From: JAXHMM01 sp964528445
GTDB taxonomy: Bacteria > Bacteroidota > Rhodothermia > Balneolales > Balneolaceae
Length of the DNA stretch: 64,000 bases
Assembly: GCA_964528445.1 (NCBI GenBank)
Contig: CAZGSL010000004.1
Span: forward strand, 29,742-93,741
Direction: 5' to 3'
In this document: positions 18,808-27,729 of the stretch, piece by piece
How positions within the stretch are numbered: the stretch's first letter is position 1
How the letters are laid out: each line of letters begins with the position of its first letter
Position numbers and translations under genes: made by a program
Notes under the pieces: model-generated
The model's database searches: none
Told to the model about the DNA's origin: nothing
Seen by the model: the letters and a program-made list of their open reading frames with translations, nothing else

Positions 18808-20097
18808 ATGCTGAAGCTGGATTTAGACGGAGCCCGCTCGTTCTTAAGCGAGGAGGAGTATCGAAGGGCAGAAGAGAAAGCCCTGCGCTCCCACCGGGAT
18901 CTGGTGGAGGGAAACGGGCGAGGATCGGAGTGGCTGGGATGGAGAAGGATCCTGGCCGATCCCAACGATGCCGAACTGGAGGAGATCGATACGCTCTCCT
19001 CCCGGATTCGCGAGAGGGCCGATCTGTTCATCGTCTGCGGCATCGGAGGCTCCTACTTGGGGGGCAGGGCCCTGGTTGAGGCCCTCGGCCCGCGATGGAG
19101 TTCGGAGGGAGAACCCGGCATAGTCTACGCGGGACACCATCTGGGGGGAGACCAGCTGGGTCGTCTGATGGCGTGGCTGCAGCGCCCGCTTCCGGACGGG
19201 TCTCCCAAAAGCGTCTATCTGAACGTGATCTCCAAGTCCGGCACGACCCTGGAAACCGCCCTCGCGTTCCGAATCCTGCGGGAGTGGATGCGGGAGACCT
19301 ATCCGGACTCCTTTTCGGAACGCGTAATCTGTACCACCGGCGGGGAGGGGGGAGCGTTGAACCGGCTTTCGGAGCAGTACGGCTTTCGCCGCCTGGGAAT
19401 ACCGGACGACGTAGGAGGGCGTTTTTCGGTGCTCACGCCGGTGGGGCTCCTGCCCGCGTCGGTGGCGGGAATCGATATCAGGACCCTTTTTTACCAGGCT
19501 GTTACCCGTTTCCAGGCTCTTGAGGATGACCCCGCACCCGCACTCGCCTACGCCGCTACCCGGTATGCCCTTCATGAGCGGGAGACGGCGGTGGATTTGC
19601 TGGCCGTTTTTAATGATCGGATGGCCGGCATGGGGCGGTGGCTGCAGCAGCTGCTGGGAGAGAGCGAAGGCAAGGAGGGGAAGGGGCTCTTCCCGGTGGT
19701 CTCCAGCTACACCACCGATCTGCACAGCCTGGGCCAGATCGTCCAGCAGGGGAGGAGGAACCTGATGGAGACCTTTATACGGGTGGAGGAGCATTCCGAA
19801 TCGCCCGTGGTCCCCCGGGAGGAGGCGAACCATGACGGACTCAACTACCTGGCCGGGAGATCGCTCGGGGAGATCAACCGCCGCGCCTACGAGGGTACCC
19901 GGCGAGCGCACCGGCAGGGAGGAGTGCCTTCCATAACGGTTTCGCTCGACCGGCTGAACGAACAGCACTTGGGCGACTTTATCTATTTTTACGAGCTGGT
20001 GACGGCGATCTACGGCTACTGCCTGGATATTAACCCGTTCGACCAGCCGGGAGTGGAAGATTACAAAAGTGCCATGTATCATCTGCTGGGAAAATAA
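18808..20097 (+). CDS. pgi: Glucose-6-phosphate isomerase
   Basis: 429 aa, matching the short bacterial type (about 430-450 aa). It interconverts glucose-6-phosphate and fructose-6-phosphate. The ATG at 18808 is preceded by AAGGGA, and the product opens MLKLDLDGARSFLSEEEY. An in-frame ATG at 18703 would add 35 residues of unlikely sequence. Visible signatures are GIGGSYLGGRALVEAL, VISKSGTTLET (phosphate-binding SIS motif), GGRFSVLTPVGLLPASVAG and, near the end, FDQPGVEDYK with the catalytic Lys. It is divergent from the polyprenyl synthase. Confidence 0.96.
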   Translation: MLKLDLDGARSFLSEEEYRRAEEKALRSHRDLVEGNGRGSEWLGWRRILADPNDAELEEIDTLSSRIRERADLFIVCGIGGSYLGGRALVEALGPRWSSEGEPGIVYAGHHLGGDQLGRLMAWLQRPLPDGSPKSVYLNVISKSGTTLETALAFRILREWMRETYPDSFSERVICTTGGEGGALNRLSEQYGFRRLGIPDDVGGRFSVLTPVGLLPASVAGIDIRTLFYQAVTRFQALEDDPAPALAYAATRYALHERETAVDLLAVFNDRMAGMGRWLQQLLGESEGKEGKGLFPVVSSYTTDLHSLGQIVQQGRRNLMETFIRVEEHSESPVVPREEANHDGLNYLAGRSLGEINRRAYEGTRRAHRQGGVPSITVSLDRLNEQHLGDFIYFYELVTAIYGYCLDINPFDQPGVEDYKSAMYHLLGK

Positions 20098-20180
20098 CCT
20101 TCCGGCGAACCGGCCCGCTTGTCACCCTCCCCCGTAATGACCATTTTTAACGAGATCACACATTTTGAACACAGTCGTCT

Positions 20181-20828
20181 ATGAGCAACGAGAAAAAGGA
20201 GGAAAACGATGTCCAGTTTATTGCCATTGCCGGGAACATCGGTGCGGGAAAGTCGTCCCTGACCGGACTGCTGGCCCGTCATCTCGGATGGGAGGCGTTC
20301 TACGAGTCCGTGGATGACAATCCCTATCTTGCCGATTTCTACGAGGACATGCGGCGGTGGAGCTTCAATCTTCAGATCTACTTTCTGTCCAGCCGGTTCC
20401 GGCACCAGAAGCAGATGATGGAGGAGGGGGAGAGTTTTGTGCAGGACCGTACCATTTACGAAGACGTGGAGATTTTTGCCCGGAACCTGCACAACATGGG
20501 GTTGATGGCCGACCGGGACTACCGGAATTACGAAGCCCTTTTTGCCGAGATGACCCGCTTCCTGAAACCCCCGACGCTGCTCATCTACCTCCGCGCCCAG
20601 GTGCCCACCCTTGTCCGGCAGATCCAGCAGAGGGGTCGTGACTACGAGAATTCCATCCGGATCGAGTACCTGGAGAAACTCAACCGCCTTTATGAGGAGT
20701 GGATCGAGGAGTATCCCCATCAAAAACTGATCATCGATACAGACGATCTGGACTTTGTGAACGATCAGGAAGACCTGGGACGGGTAATAGAACTGGTGGA
20801 ACAGCGTTTATTCGGCCTGTTTAATTGA
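20181..20828 (+). CDS. Deoxynucleoside kinase (dAdo/dGuo kinase family)
   Basis: 215 aa, soluble salvage enzyme phosphorylating deoxynucleosides. P-loop GNIGAGKSS at residues 18-26, substrate-contact ESVDDNPYL, the QIYFLSSRF helix, and the DRTIYED motif carrying the ERS-like Asp-Arg pair. The lid RGRDYENSIRIEYL has the Arg residues that clamp ATP phosphates. This layout matches the Bacillus dGK/dAK group and its Bacteroidota relatives. The preferred base cannot be read from sequence. It lies 83 bp after pgi and just before the promoter of the rpmF-fab cluster. Confidence 0.9.
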   Translation: MSNEKKEENDVQFIAIAGNIGAGKSSLTGLLARHLGWEAFYESVDDNPYLADFYEDMRRWSFNLQIYFLSSRFRHQKQMMEEGESFVQDRTIYEDVEIFARNLHNMGLMADRDYRNYEALFAEMTRFLKPPTLLIYLRAQVPTLVRQIQQRGRDYENSIRIEYLEKLNRLYEEWIEEYPHQKLIIDTDDLDFVNDQEDLGRVIELVEQRLFGLFN

Positions 20829-20859
20829 TTGCAGGGCAAGGCAAATATTCATAACTTTG
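20829..20859 (+). promoter_or_regulatory. Bacteroidota-type promoter for the DUF177-rpmF-plsX-fab operon
   Basis: TTG at 20829-20831, a 20-nt spacer, then TAACTTTG at 20852-20859, an exact match to the Bacteroidota primary sigma factor -7 consensus TAnnTTTG. Transcription would start near 20865-20868, less than 10 nt before the ATG at 20875, so the transcript would be nearly leaderless. The consensus is established knowledge; its use here is inferred. Confidence 0.65.
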
Positions 20860-20874
20860 CAGGCTGTATTTGTT

Positions 20875-21384
20875 ATGTCAAAACTTACGTTCAACATCAT
20901 CGACATCCCGGACGGCCAGAGCCGGCGGGTTGTGGACCTGGAGGAGGATGACCTGGATCTCTCGCCCCACCAATTCAAGGGGGGGAGCGTGGATCTGGAG
21001 TTTTATCGCACCCTTCACTTCATCCGGGTGAATTTTACGGTTCACTCGGGCGTTGAGCTGATTTGCGATCGTTCGCTGAAGCCTTTTGTGCTGCCTGTGG
21101 AAGACGATTTCCAGGTGGTATTCAAGGTGGATGTCGAGCAGGAGACGGAAGACGAGGAGGGGGCGGTCCGGCGTTTCAACTTCTCCTCCAACACGCTGTC
21201 GGTGGAAGAAGAGGTGCGGGATACCATTATGTTGAACGTTCCCATGCAGAAGATTCACCCGGACTATCTGGATGAGGAGGGAGAACCCGTGGATTTCGAG
21301 ACGAAGTCGTATGGGGATGTAAAATCTTCCGAACAGTCGGCGATCGATCCCCGCTGGGAGAAACTGAAAAAACTCAAGGATTAA
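20875..21384 (+). CDS. DUF177 (YceD) family protein
   Basis: 169 aa from the ATG at 20875. The alternative ATG at 20857 overlaps the promoter -7 box and adds only six residues. Features are an N-terminal beta region, the short VELICDRSLKPFVLPVE (a degenerate form of the family C-x-R-C segment) and an acidic middle, ending in the conserved IDPRWEKLKKLKD tail. Family members sit almost always directly before rpmF, as here, and in E. coli and plants are linked to 23S rRNA accumulation. It begins the operon that continues into fatty acid synthesis. Confidence 0.88.
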   Translation: MSKLTFNIIDIPDGQSRRVVDLEEDDLDLSPHQFKGGSVDLEFYRTLHFIRVNFTVHSGVELICDRSLKPFVLPVEDDFQVVFKVDVEQETEDEEGAVRRFNFSSNTLSVEEEVRDTIMLNVPMQKIHPDYLDEEGEPVDFETKSYGDVKSSEQSAIDPRWEKLKKLKD

Positions 21385-21408
21385 TTTAAAATATCAGCGA
21401 ACAGCTAA

Positions 21409-21588
21409 ATGGCACAACCAAAACGCAGAGCATCCAATTCTCGCAAAAACAAAAGGCGGGCGCACAGAAAGATTGCCGACCCCACCCTGGCGGAATGTCA
21501 GAATTGCGGCTCCTTTCATCGCTATCATCACGCCTGCCCCTCTTGCGGCTTCTACCGGGGACGCCAGGTGATAAACGTCCAACAGTAA
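21409..21588 (+). CDS. rpmF: 50S ribosomal protein L32
   Basis: 59 aa, small and very basic: MAQPKRRASNSRKNKRRAHR, then a zinc ribbon with C30-x2-C33 and C43-x2-C46, ending VINVQQ. All four cysteines are present, so this is the zinc-binding form of L32. It starts 25 bp after the DUF177 gene and ends 17 bp before plsX, the classical DUF177-rpmF-plsX order. Confidence 0.96.
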   Translation: MAQPKRRASNSRKNKRRAHRKIADPTLAECQNCGSFHRYHHACPSCGFYRGRQVINVQQ

Positions 21589-21605
21589 CCGGATAATCCT
21601 GCTTC

Positions 21606-22589
21606 ATGATTATTGCAGTAGATGCTGTCGGGGGCGATCACTATCCAGAACATCCGGTTGAAGGGGCTGTCAGGGCGGTTGAGGAACACCAGGCGCTGAC
21701 CGTTGTACTCCTGGGGCCGGAAGATATGATTCGCCGGGAGCTTGAAAACCATTCTTACGCCCCGGACCGCATTCGGGTCCACCCCGCCCCGGAGATTATC
21801 GCCATGGACGAAGCCCCGGCCAAGGCGGTGAAGTCCAAACAGGATTCCTCCATTGTTAAGGGAATGGGGCTGCAGAAAGCGGGCAAATGCCATGGATTTG
21901 TGAGCGCCGGGAATACCGGGGCCCTGCTGGCTGCCTCCACGTTTGTGCTGGGGAAGCTGGAGGGCGTTTCGCGACCTACCATCTCGACCATCTATCCCAC
22001 TGTCAAGGGGGCCCGGCTTCTGCTGGACGCCGGCGCCAACCTGGAAATGCGCCCCGAAATGTATGTGCAGTTTGCGGTCATGGGATGCATCTATGCGGAG
22101 GCGGTCCTGGGCGTGGAGGACCCGAAGGTGGGACTGCTGAACGTAGGCGAGGAGCCTGAAAAGGGCACCGATGAATTAAAAAAGGCCTTCCGCCATTTGA
22201 AAGAACTTCCGCAGTTCGCCGGCAATGTGGAGGGCCGCGATATCTTCGCCGCCCAGGCCGACGTATTTGTATGCAACGGAGTGGTGGGCAATATCCTGCT
22301 GAAATTCGGCGAATCGATTCCCGAGGCCATCCGGCACTTCGTGCGCCAGGGTATACGTGAGTCGGAGCTGGATCCCGGGATGGCCGAAAAAGTGGGTGAA
22401 ATTCTGCAATCGGCCCTTTCGGAGTTTAACTACGAAAATATTGGGGGGGTTCCCTTTCTGGGGGTTGACGGGGTCAGTGTGGTAGGGCACGGAGGCAGTT
22501 CTCCGCTGGCCGTCAAAAATATGATTTTGAGCGCCGTGCGGTGTGTAGAATCCAATGTAAACGAGCGGATCGTCGCTTCCCTGAACTAA
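21606..22589 (+). CDS. plsX: Phosphate acyltransferase PlsX
   Basis: 327 aa. PlsX converts acyl-ACP to acyl-phosphate, the acyl donor for PlsY at the start of phospholipid synthesis, and acts peripherally at the membrane. The N-terminus MIIAVDAVGGDHYP is the family hallmark, followed by GFVSAGNTGALLAAS, RLLLDAGANLEMRPE, GLLNVGEEPEKGT and DVFVCNGVVGNILLK. It links rpmF to the fab genes and is followed 14 bp later by fabH. Confidence 0.96.
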   Translation: MIIAVDAVGGDHYPEHPVEGAVRAVEEHQALTVVLLGPEDMIRRELENHSYAPDRIRVHPAPEIIAMDEAPAKAVKSKQDSSIVKGMGLQKAGKCHGFVSAGNTGALLAASTFVLGKLEGVSRPTISTIYPTVKGARLLLDAGANLEMRPEMYVQFAVMGCIYAEAVLGVEDPKVGLLNVGEEPEKGTDELKKAFRHLKELPQFAGNVEGRDIFAAQADVFVCNGVVGNILLKFGESIPEAIRHFVRQGIRESELDPGMAEKVGEILQSALSEFNYENIGGVPFLGVDGVSVVGHGGSSPLAVKNMILSAVRCVESNVNERIVASLN

Positions 22590-22603
22590 CCCCCCCTTCA
22601 TTC

Positions 22604-23602
22604 ATGCCTGAATCCATCCGTGCAAAGATAACCGCCGTCGGCCATTACCTGCCTGAGAATCGGTTGACCAACGCGGATCTGGAACAGATGGTGGAGACGG
22701 ACGACGAGTGGATTCGCTCGCGTACGGGCATCAGGGAGCGGCGTATTATGGCCGATCCCGATAAAGCTACCGCCTTCATGGGAACCGCGGCCGCCCGGGA
22801 GGCGCTGGATCGCCGGGGCATAACGGCGGACGAGCTGGATGTGATTATCTTTGCGACGGTTACCCCGGACTACCTCTTTCCGGCCACTGCCTGCCTGGTC
22901 CAGAAACACCTGGGAGCGGAAGGGGCCTACGGTTTTGACCTGTCGGCCGCCTGTTCCGGCTTCCTGTACGGAGTTACCACCGGAACAAACCTGATTGAGT
23001 CCGGCAGGGCCCGGAAAGTGATGGTGATCGGATCGGACAAAATGAGTTCGATCGTTGACTACGAGGACCGCACCACCTGCATACTTTTCGGTGACGGCGC
23101 CGGGGCCGTACTTCTGGAAGCTTCGGAGGATGAGAACGGCATTATCGACTACGTGCATCACACGGACGGGGACCTGGAAGGAGCGCTTCGACAACCCGCC
23201 GGCGGCAGCCTCAATCCCGCCACCCACGAAACCGTGGAGAAACGCATGCACTATGTGGAACAGGACGGCCGGACGGTGTTCAAGAGGGCCACCGTGGGTA
23301 TGGCCGACGTCTCCCTGGAGATCATGGAGCGAAACGGCCTGGAGCCGGAAGATGTCTCCTGGCTGGTGCCGCACCAGGCCAACAAACGAATAATCGACGC
23401 CACCGCCAGCCGCATGGGACTGGACGATTCCAAGGTGATGGTCAACATCGACCGTTACGGCAACACCACCTCCGCCACCATACCGCTCTGCCTGTACGAC
23501 TGGGGCGGCAGGCTGGAGGAGGGCGATAATATAATTCTGGCTTCGTTCGGAGGAGGATATACCTGGGGCGCCATTTACCTTAAGTGGGGGGTATCGATAT
23601 GA
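22604..23602 (+). CDS. fabH: Beta-ketoacyl-ACP synthase III
   Basis: 332 aa from the ATG at 22604; the frame is open further upstream but would run into plsX. It condenses acetyl-CoA with malonyl-ACP to start type II fatty acid synthesis. The catalytic Cys is C117 in DLSAACSGFLYG, His is in WLVPHQANKRI and Asn in YGNTTSATIP. ETDDEWIRSRTGIRERR is the CoA-binding segment, and the two family Trp/Arg residues are present. Its stop overlaps the fabD start (ATGA). Confidence 0.97.
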   Translation: MPESIRAKITAVGHYLPENRLTNADLEQMVETDDEWIRSRTGIRERRIMADPDKATAFMGTAAAREALDRRGITADELDVIIFATVTPDYLFPATACLVQKHLGAEGAYGFDLSAACSGFLYGVTTGTNLIESGRARKVMVIGSDKMSSIVDYEDRTTCILFGDGAGAVLLEASEDENGIIDYVHHTDGDLEGALRQPAGGSLNPATHETVEKRMHYVEQDGRTVFKRATVGMADVSLEIMERNGLEPEDVSWLVPHQANKRIIDATASRMGLDDSKVMVNIDRYGNTTSATIPLCLYDWGGRLEEGDNIILASFGGGYTWGAIYLKWGVSI

Positions 23603-24486
23603 GTCGCAGCTATCTTTTTCCGGGGCAGGGTTCGCAGTACGTGGGGATGGGAGAAGATCACTACGATGCGAACGAGCAGTTCGCCGACCTCTGTGACCGG
23701 GCCGATGAAATCCTGGGATTTGGGCTCACCGAAATCATGTTCGGGGGACCCGAGGAGAAACTTCAGCAGACCGAGTTCACGCAGCCCGCGATATTTCTGC
23801 ATTCGGTGGCCCTTTACCGTTCACTGAATACCCATCCGGACATGGTGGGGGGACACAGCCTGGGTGAATTTTCCGCGCTTGTAGCCTGTGGGGCCGCCTC
23901 TTTCGAACAGACCCTCAAGGTCGTCCGTCGCCGCGGAGAACTCATGCAGCAGGCGGGAGAGCGCAATCCCGGCACCATGGCAGCCGTGATCGGTATGGAC
24001 GACGAGGAGGTGGAGGAGGTCTGCGACAGCGCCTCTGCGAAAAGCGGCAAGGAGGTGGTTCCCGCCAATTACAACTGTCCCGGGCAACTGGTCATATCGG
24101 GTCACGTCGAAGGGGTGGAGCTGGCGGTGGAAATTGCAAAGGACCGCGGGTGCCGCCTGGCCAAGGTGCTGCCGGTGAGCGGGGCTTTTCACTCCTCGCT
24201 GATGGAGCCGGCCTACGAAGGCCTTCAGGAGACCCTGGAGGAGCTTGAGTTGAAAACGCCCGAATGTCCCATTTACAGCAACTACACCGGACGCCCGGCG
24301 GTTGATCCCGGGATGATTCGGGAGAACCTGCTCAACCAGCTTCTTAATCCGGTGCGGTGGACCCAGACGCTGCGGAACATGCGACGCGAAGGAGCGGATA
24401 TCTTCATCGAGGTGGGCCCAGGGAAGGTCTTACAGGGCCTTGTAAGGCGCACCCTGGAGGGCGTACAGACCGAAGGATACGAGTAA
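23599..24486 (+). CDS. fabD: Malonyl-CoA:ACP transacylase
   Basis: 295 aa from the ATG at 23599, which overlaps the fabH stop. It moves malonyl from CoA to ACP. YLFPGQGSQYVGMG is the N-terminal signature, the nucleophile is S87 in GGHSLGEFSALV, and the catalytic His is H198 in SGAFHSSLM. The Arg that binds the malonyl carboxylate lies in the KVVRRRGELMQQA segment. Length and motif spacing are normal for bacterial FabD. Confidence 0.97.
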   Translation: MSRSYLFPGQGSQYVGMGEDHYDANEQFADLCDRADEILGFGLTEIMFGGPEEKLQQTEFTQPAIFLHSVALYRSLNTHPDMVGGHSLGEFSALVACGAASFEQTLKVVRRRGELMQQAGERNPGTMAAVIGMDDEEVEEVCDSASAKSGKEVVPANYNCPGQLVISGHVEGVELAVEIAKDRGCRLAKVLPVSGAFHSSLMEPAYEGLQETLEELELKTPECPIYSNYTGRPAVDPGMIRENLLNQLLNPVRWTQTLRNMRREGADIFIEVGPGKVLQGLVRRTLEGVQTEGYE

Positions 24487-24523
24487 TCGTTTACTATTTC
24501 ACCAAATCACGGAGGATAACGCA

Positions 24524-25270
24524 ATGATAACCCTGGAAGACAAAAAAGCGCTGGTAACAGGCGGTAGCCGGGGAATCGGCAGGGCCATCGCCCTGAAACT
24601 GGCCGAATACGGGGCCAGCGTCGCCATCACCTATGTAAGATCAGCCGACGCGGCCGAAGAGGTGGGAGAAGAGATTGAGTCTACGGGGGGACGCTCCATG
24701 GTTTTGCAAGCCGATGCCGTAGAATTCAAACGGGCGGAGGAGGTCGTTGCAGAGATCAAGGAGACGTGGGGCGGACTGGATATTGTGGTGAATAACGCGG
24801 GAATTACGCGCGATAACCTTATACTTCGCATGAGTGAAGAACAGTGGGATGAGGTGATTGACACCAACCTGAAGAGCATCTTTAACTACAGCAAGGCGGC
24901 GGCACGGCCCATGATGCGCCAGAGGAGCGGCTCCATCATCAATATCGGTTCGGTGGTGGGTCTTATGGGGAACGCCGGACAGGCAAATTACGCCGCCTCC
25001 AAAGCCGGTTTGATCGGATTCACAAAATCCTTCGCGAGGGAACTGGCTTCCCGAAACATAAGGGCCAATGTATTGGCTCCCGGCTACGTCATCACAGAAA
25101 TGACCGAGGAACTGGACGAACAGATTCTGGAAACCATCAGGGAGGAGACGCCTCTGGGCCGGGCGGGAGATGCCGGCGAGATTGCCGAAGCGGCCGCCTT
25201 CCTGGCCTCCGACCTGAGCAGCTATATCACCGGCGAGGTACTCAGGGTGGACGGCGGAATGGCCATGTGA
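24524..25270 (+). CDS. fabG: 3-oxoacyl-ACP reductase
   Basis: 248 aa short-chain dehydrogenase reducing beta-ketoacyl-ACP with NADPH. Cofactor motif TGGSRGIG at residues 12-19, NNAG at 90-93, catalytic S143, Y156 and K160 (NYAASK). It ends DGGMAM, close to the family DGGMxM tail. A clear Shine-Dalgarno-like GGAGG lies 10 nt before the ATG. A 145-bp gap separates it from acpP, the only sizeable gap in the cluster. Confidence 0.95.
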   Translation: MITLEDKKALVTGGSRGIGRAIALKLAEYGASVAITYVRSADAAEEVGEEIESTGGRSMVLQADAVEFKRAEEVVAEIKETWGGLDIVVNNAGITRDNLILRMSEEQWDEVIDTNLKSIFNYSKAAARPMMRQRSGSIINIGSVVGLMGNAGQANYAASKAGLIGFTKSFARELASRNIRANVLAPGYVITEMTEELDEQILETIREETPLGRAGDAGEIAEAAAFLASDLSSYITGEVLRVDGGMAM

Positions 25271-25415
25271 GGGACAGGCGGAATAAGTGGTGTTAATAAT
25301 GTTATTTTAACCTTATAAATTGTATTTTCTGCTCCTGTTTTCGCATTTTTTGCGGAAGCGGATGATCCTGACGGATGTTGCTAACCCTAAATCGAAGCTT
25401 TAAAACAGAACTGTT
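25271..25415 (+). other. AT-rich gap between fabG and acpP
   Basis: 145 bases. It holds an imperfect AT-rich inverted repeat near 25299-25318 and a 4-bp CGCA/TGCG hairpin near 25345. No perfect TAnnTTTG box was found. A separate acpP promoter is plausible, because acpP is usually expressed far above its neighbours, but I cannot place it. Confidence 0.4.
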
Positions 25416-25655
25416 ATGTCTCAAGACGTAGAATCCAAAGTTAAATCCATTATTGTTGACAAGCTCGGCGTCGATGAATCGGAGGTGGTCTCCGAAGCTA
25501 ATTTCACCAACGATCTGGGTGCCGACTCGCTTGATACGGTAGAACTGATCATGGAATTTGAAAAAGAGTTCGACATCAGTATTCCTGATGAAGATGCGGA
25601 GAACATTGCCACGGTAGGAGACGCGGTAGAGTATCTCCAGAGCAAGGTCTCCTAA
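25416..25655 (+). CDS. acpP: Acyl carrier protein
   Basis: 79 aa, acidic four-helix carrier of fatty acyl intermediates. The phosphopantetheine attachment serine is S38 in LGADSLDTVEL. The helix II recognition surface ELIMEFEKEFDISIPDEDAE is canonical, and the C-terminal helix reads VGDAVEYLQSK. It is followed 30 bp later by fabF. Confidence 0.98.
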   Translation: MSQDVESKVKSIIVDKLGVDESEVVSEANFTNDLGADSLDTVELIMEFEKEFDISIPDEDAENIATVGDAVEYLQSKVS

Positions 25656-25685
25656 TTATAGTTTTCCACCCTCCAACTCCCCGGC

Positions 25686-26933
25686 ATGTCTAATCGCAGA
25701 GTAGTAATTACCGGAATTGGTGCCCTTACTCCAGTCGGTAAGACGGCTCCGGATTTCTGGAACGGTCTGGTATCCGGAACGAGCGGGACCCGTGACATCG
25801 ATCATTTTGATACGACGGATTTCCCCACCAAATTCGCGGCCCAGATCGACGGCTACGACGAGTCCGACTACTTCGACCGCAAGGAAGCCCGCCGCATGGA
25901 CAAAGTATGCCAGTATGCGGTGATTGCCGCGGACGAGGCGCTCGAGGATACGGGCCTCAATTTTGAGGAGGACGTGGACAAGGATAACGTGGCGGTTATC
26001 GTGGGCACCGGAATCGGCGGCATGATTACGTTCTACGAGCAGTCCATCTCTTTCCACGAGCATGGGCCCCGGGGCGTCTCCCCCTTCTTCATCCCCATGC
26101 TTATTCCGGATATGGTGGCGGGACAGATCTCCATCAGGCACGGATTCAAAGGCCCCAATTTCTGTGCGGTATCGGCATGCGCGACCGGCTCCCACAATAT
26201 CGGGCTGGCTTATGACGCCATACGGCACGGACAGTGCGACATGGCCATATCCGGCGGCTCGGAGGCCCCGGTTTCCCGCATCGGCGTGGCCGGCTTCAAT
26301 TCCATGAGGGCCATGTCCACCCGGAACGACTCCCCTGAGACGGCCTCCCGGCCGTTTGACAAGAACCGGGACGGCTTCGTCCTGGGTGAGGGTGCGGCAA
26401 TGCTCTTCCTGGAAGAGTACGAACATGCCCTCGAACGGGGAGCGCGCATCTACGGGGAAATTGTGGGATATGGATTTTCGGCGGATGCCTACCACATTAC
26501 GGCGCCGGATCCCGACGGTGAGGGCGTGATCCTGGCCATGAACCGTGCGCTGGATGCGGCCGGAATTGAACCGACCGATATCGAGCATATCAACATGCAC
26601 GGCACCTCCACCCCGCTGGGAGACCTGGCCGAAACCAGTTCCATCAAGAAGGTATTCGGGGATCATGCCTACAATATCAACCACAACTCCACGAAATCGA
26701 TGACGGGGCATACCCTCGGTGCAGCAGGCGCGGTTGAATCGCTGGCCACCCTGCTGGCTATTTACCACGGCATCATTCCGCCCACCATCAACTACGAGAC
26801 CCCCGATCCCGAGTGCGACCTCGATTATACGGTCAACGAATCGGAAGTAAGGGATATCACCTACGCCCTTAACAACGCCTTCGGCTTCGGGGGACACAAT
26901 ACCAGCTTGGTGTTCAAGAAGTTCCAGGAGTAG
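25686..26933 (+). CDS. fabF: Beta-ketoacyl-ACP synthase II
   Basis: 415 aa elongating condensing enzyme. Nucleophile C165 in AVSACATGSHNIG, first catalytic His in NMHGTSTPLGD, second in KSMTGHTLGAAG, preceded by the conserved Lys. The C-terminal NNAFGFGGHNTSLVFKK is the usual glycine-rich end. FabF rather than FabB is favoured by the acpP-fabF-rnc context and the length. rnc begins 4 bp after its stop. Confidence 0.96.
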   Translation: MSNRRVVITGIGALTPVGKTAPDFWNGLVSGTSGTRDIDHFDTTDFPTKFAAQIDGYDESDYFDRKEARRMDKVCQYAVIAADEALEDTGLNFEEDVDKDNVAVIVGTGIGGMITFYEQSISFHEHGPRGVSPFFIPMLIPDMVAGQISIRHGFKGPNFCAVSACATGSHNIGLAYDAIRHGQCDMAISGGSEAPVSRIGVAGFNSMRAMSTRNDSPETASRPFDKNRDGFVLGEGAAMLFLEEYEHALERGARIYGEIVGYGFSADAYHITAPDPDGEGVILAMNRALDAAGIEPTDIEHINMHGTSTPLGDLAETSSIKKVFGDHAYNINHNSTKSMTGHTLGAAGAVESLATLLAIYHGIIPPTINYETPDPECDLDYTVNESEVRDITYALNNAFGFGGHNTSLVFKKFQE

Positions 26934-26937
26934 GAGT

Positions 26938-27696
26938 ATGCTGGAGCGGTTCCGGTCATATTTCCAGGAGAGCGAGCATAAGAACCTGGATCCGGAACAG
27001 AAGAGACGCGTCAGTGAACTGGAGAAAGCCCTCGAGCTTCGTGTCGGGAACCCTCTCCTGTATCTCAAGGCCCTTCACCACCGATCGGTGCTCGCCGATG
27101 AAAACTACACGGAAGACGACTCCTACGAACGGCTGGAATTTTTGGGGGACGCCGTTCTGGATCTTATCGTCTCTGAAATCATATTCACACGATATCCCGA
27201 CAAGAACGAGGGATTTCTTACCAAACTGCGCGCAAAGCTGGTCAGGGGGGAGGCCCTGGCGGAATATGCGGAAGCGCTTGACCTGAGTAAGTTTCTGATC
27301 GTAGGGGAGCGGGCCAGGGGACAGGGCATCGAGCTCTCGCGAAGCGTGCTGTCCGATGTTTTCGAATCGCTTCTCGGCGCGATCTATGTGGATGCGGGAT
27401 ATGGGAAGGCCTACCGTTTCGTGGAGGAGGTCATCGGGCGTGAGGTGGCCCTGGACCAAATCACGGAGACGCTGGATAATCACAAGAGCATGCTCCTGGA
27501 ATGGGCCCAGGCACGACAGCTCTCGATCCCGGTCTACGAAGTGATCAACGAGAAAGGACCCGGACACGACAAGACCTTTGTGGTGAAAGCGGTGGTGGAC
27601 GGCCGGGATTGCGGCACCGGAACCGGCAAGAGCAAAAAGCAGGCCGAGCAGCGGGCCGCCCGCCAGGCGTTGGAGGCATTGAAAGAAGAAGGATAA
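26938..27696 (+). CDS. rnc: Ribonuclease III
   Basis: 252 aa double-strand-specific endoribonuclease for rRNA and mRNA processing. The catalytic signature ERLEFLGDAVLDL begins at residue 64, the second acidic cluster is SDVFESLLGAIYVDAG, and the C-terminal dsRNA-binding domain contains GPGHDKTFVVKAVVDG and the KKQAEQRAARQALE helix. An extra N-terminal 28 residues relative to E. coli (226 aa) is common in Bacteroidota. It ends 33 bp before the convergent dnaB stop. Confidence 0.96.
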   Translation: MLERFRSYFQESEHKNLDPEQKRRVSELEKALELRVGNPLLYLKALHHRSVLADENYTEDDSYERLEFLGDAVLDLIVSEIIFTRYPDKNEGFLTKLRAKLVRGEALAEYAEALDLSKFLIVGERARGQGIELSRSVLSDVFESLLGAIYVDAGYGKAYRFVEEVIGREVALDQITETLDNHKSMLLEWAQARQLSIPVYEVINEKGPGHDKTFVVKAVVDGRDCGTGTGKSKKQAEQRAARQALEALKEEG

Positions 27697-27729
27697 TCGC
27701 CCCCTACTAACGAAATTTCCAATTCAGCT

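Noticed and set aside
25340..25365. Terminator between fabG and acpP
   Set aside because: The CGCA/TGCG stem is only 4 bp, with the T-run in its loop rather than after it.
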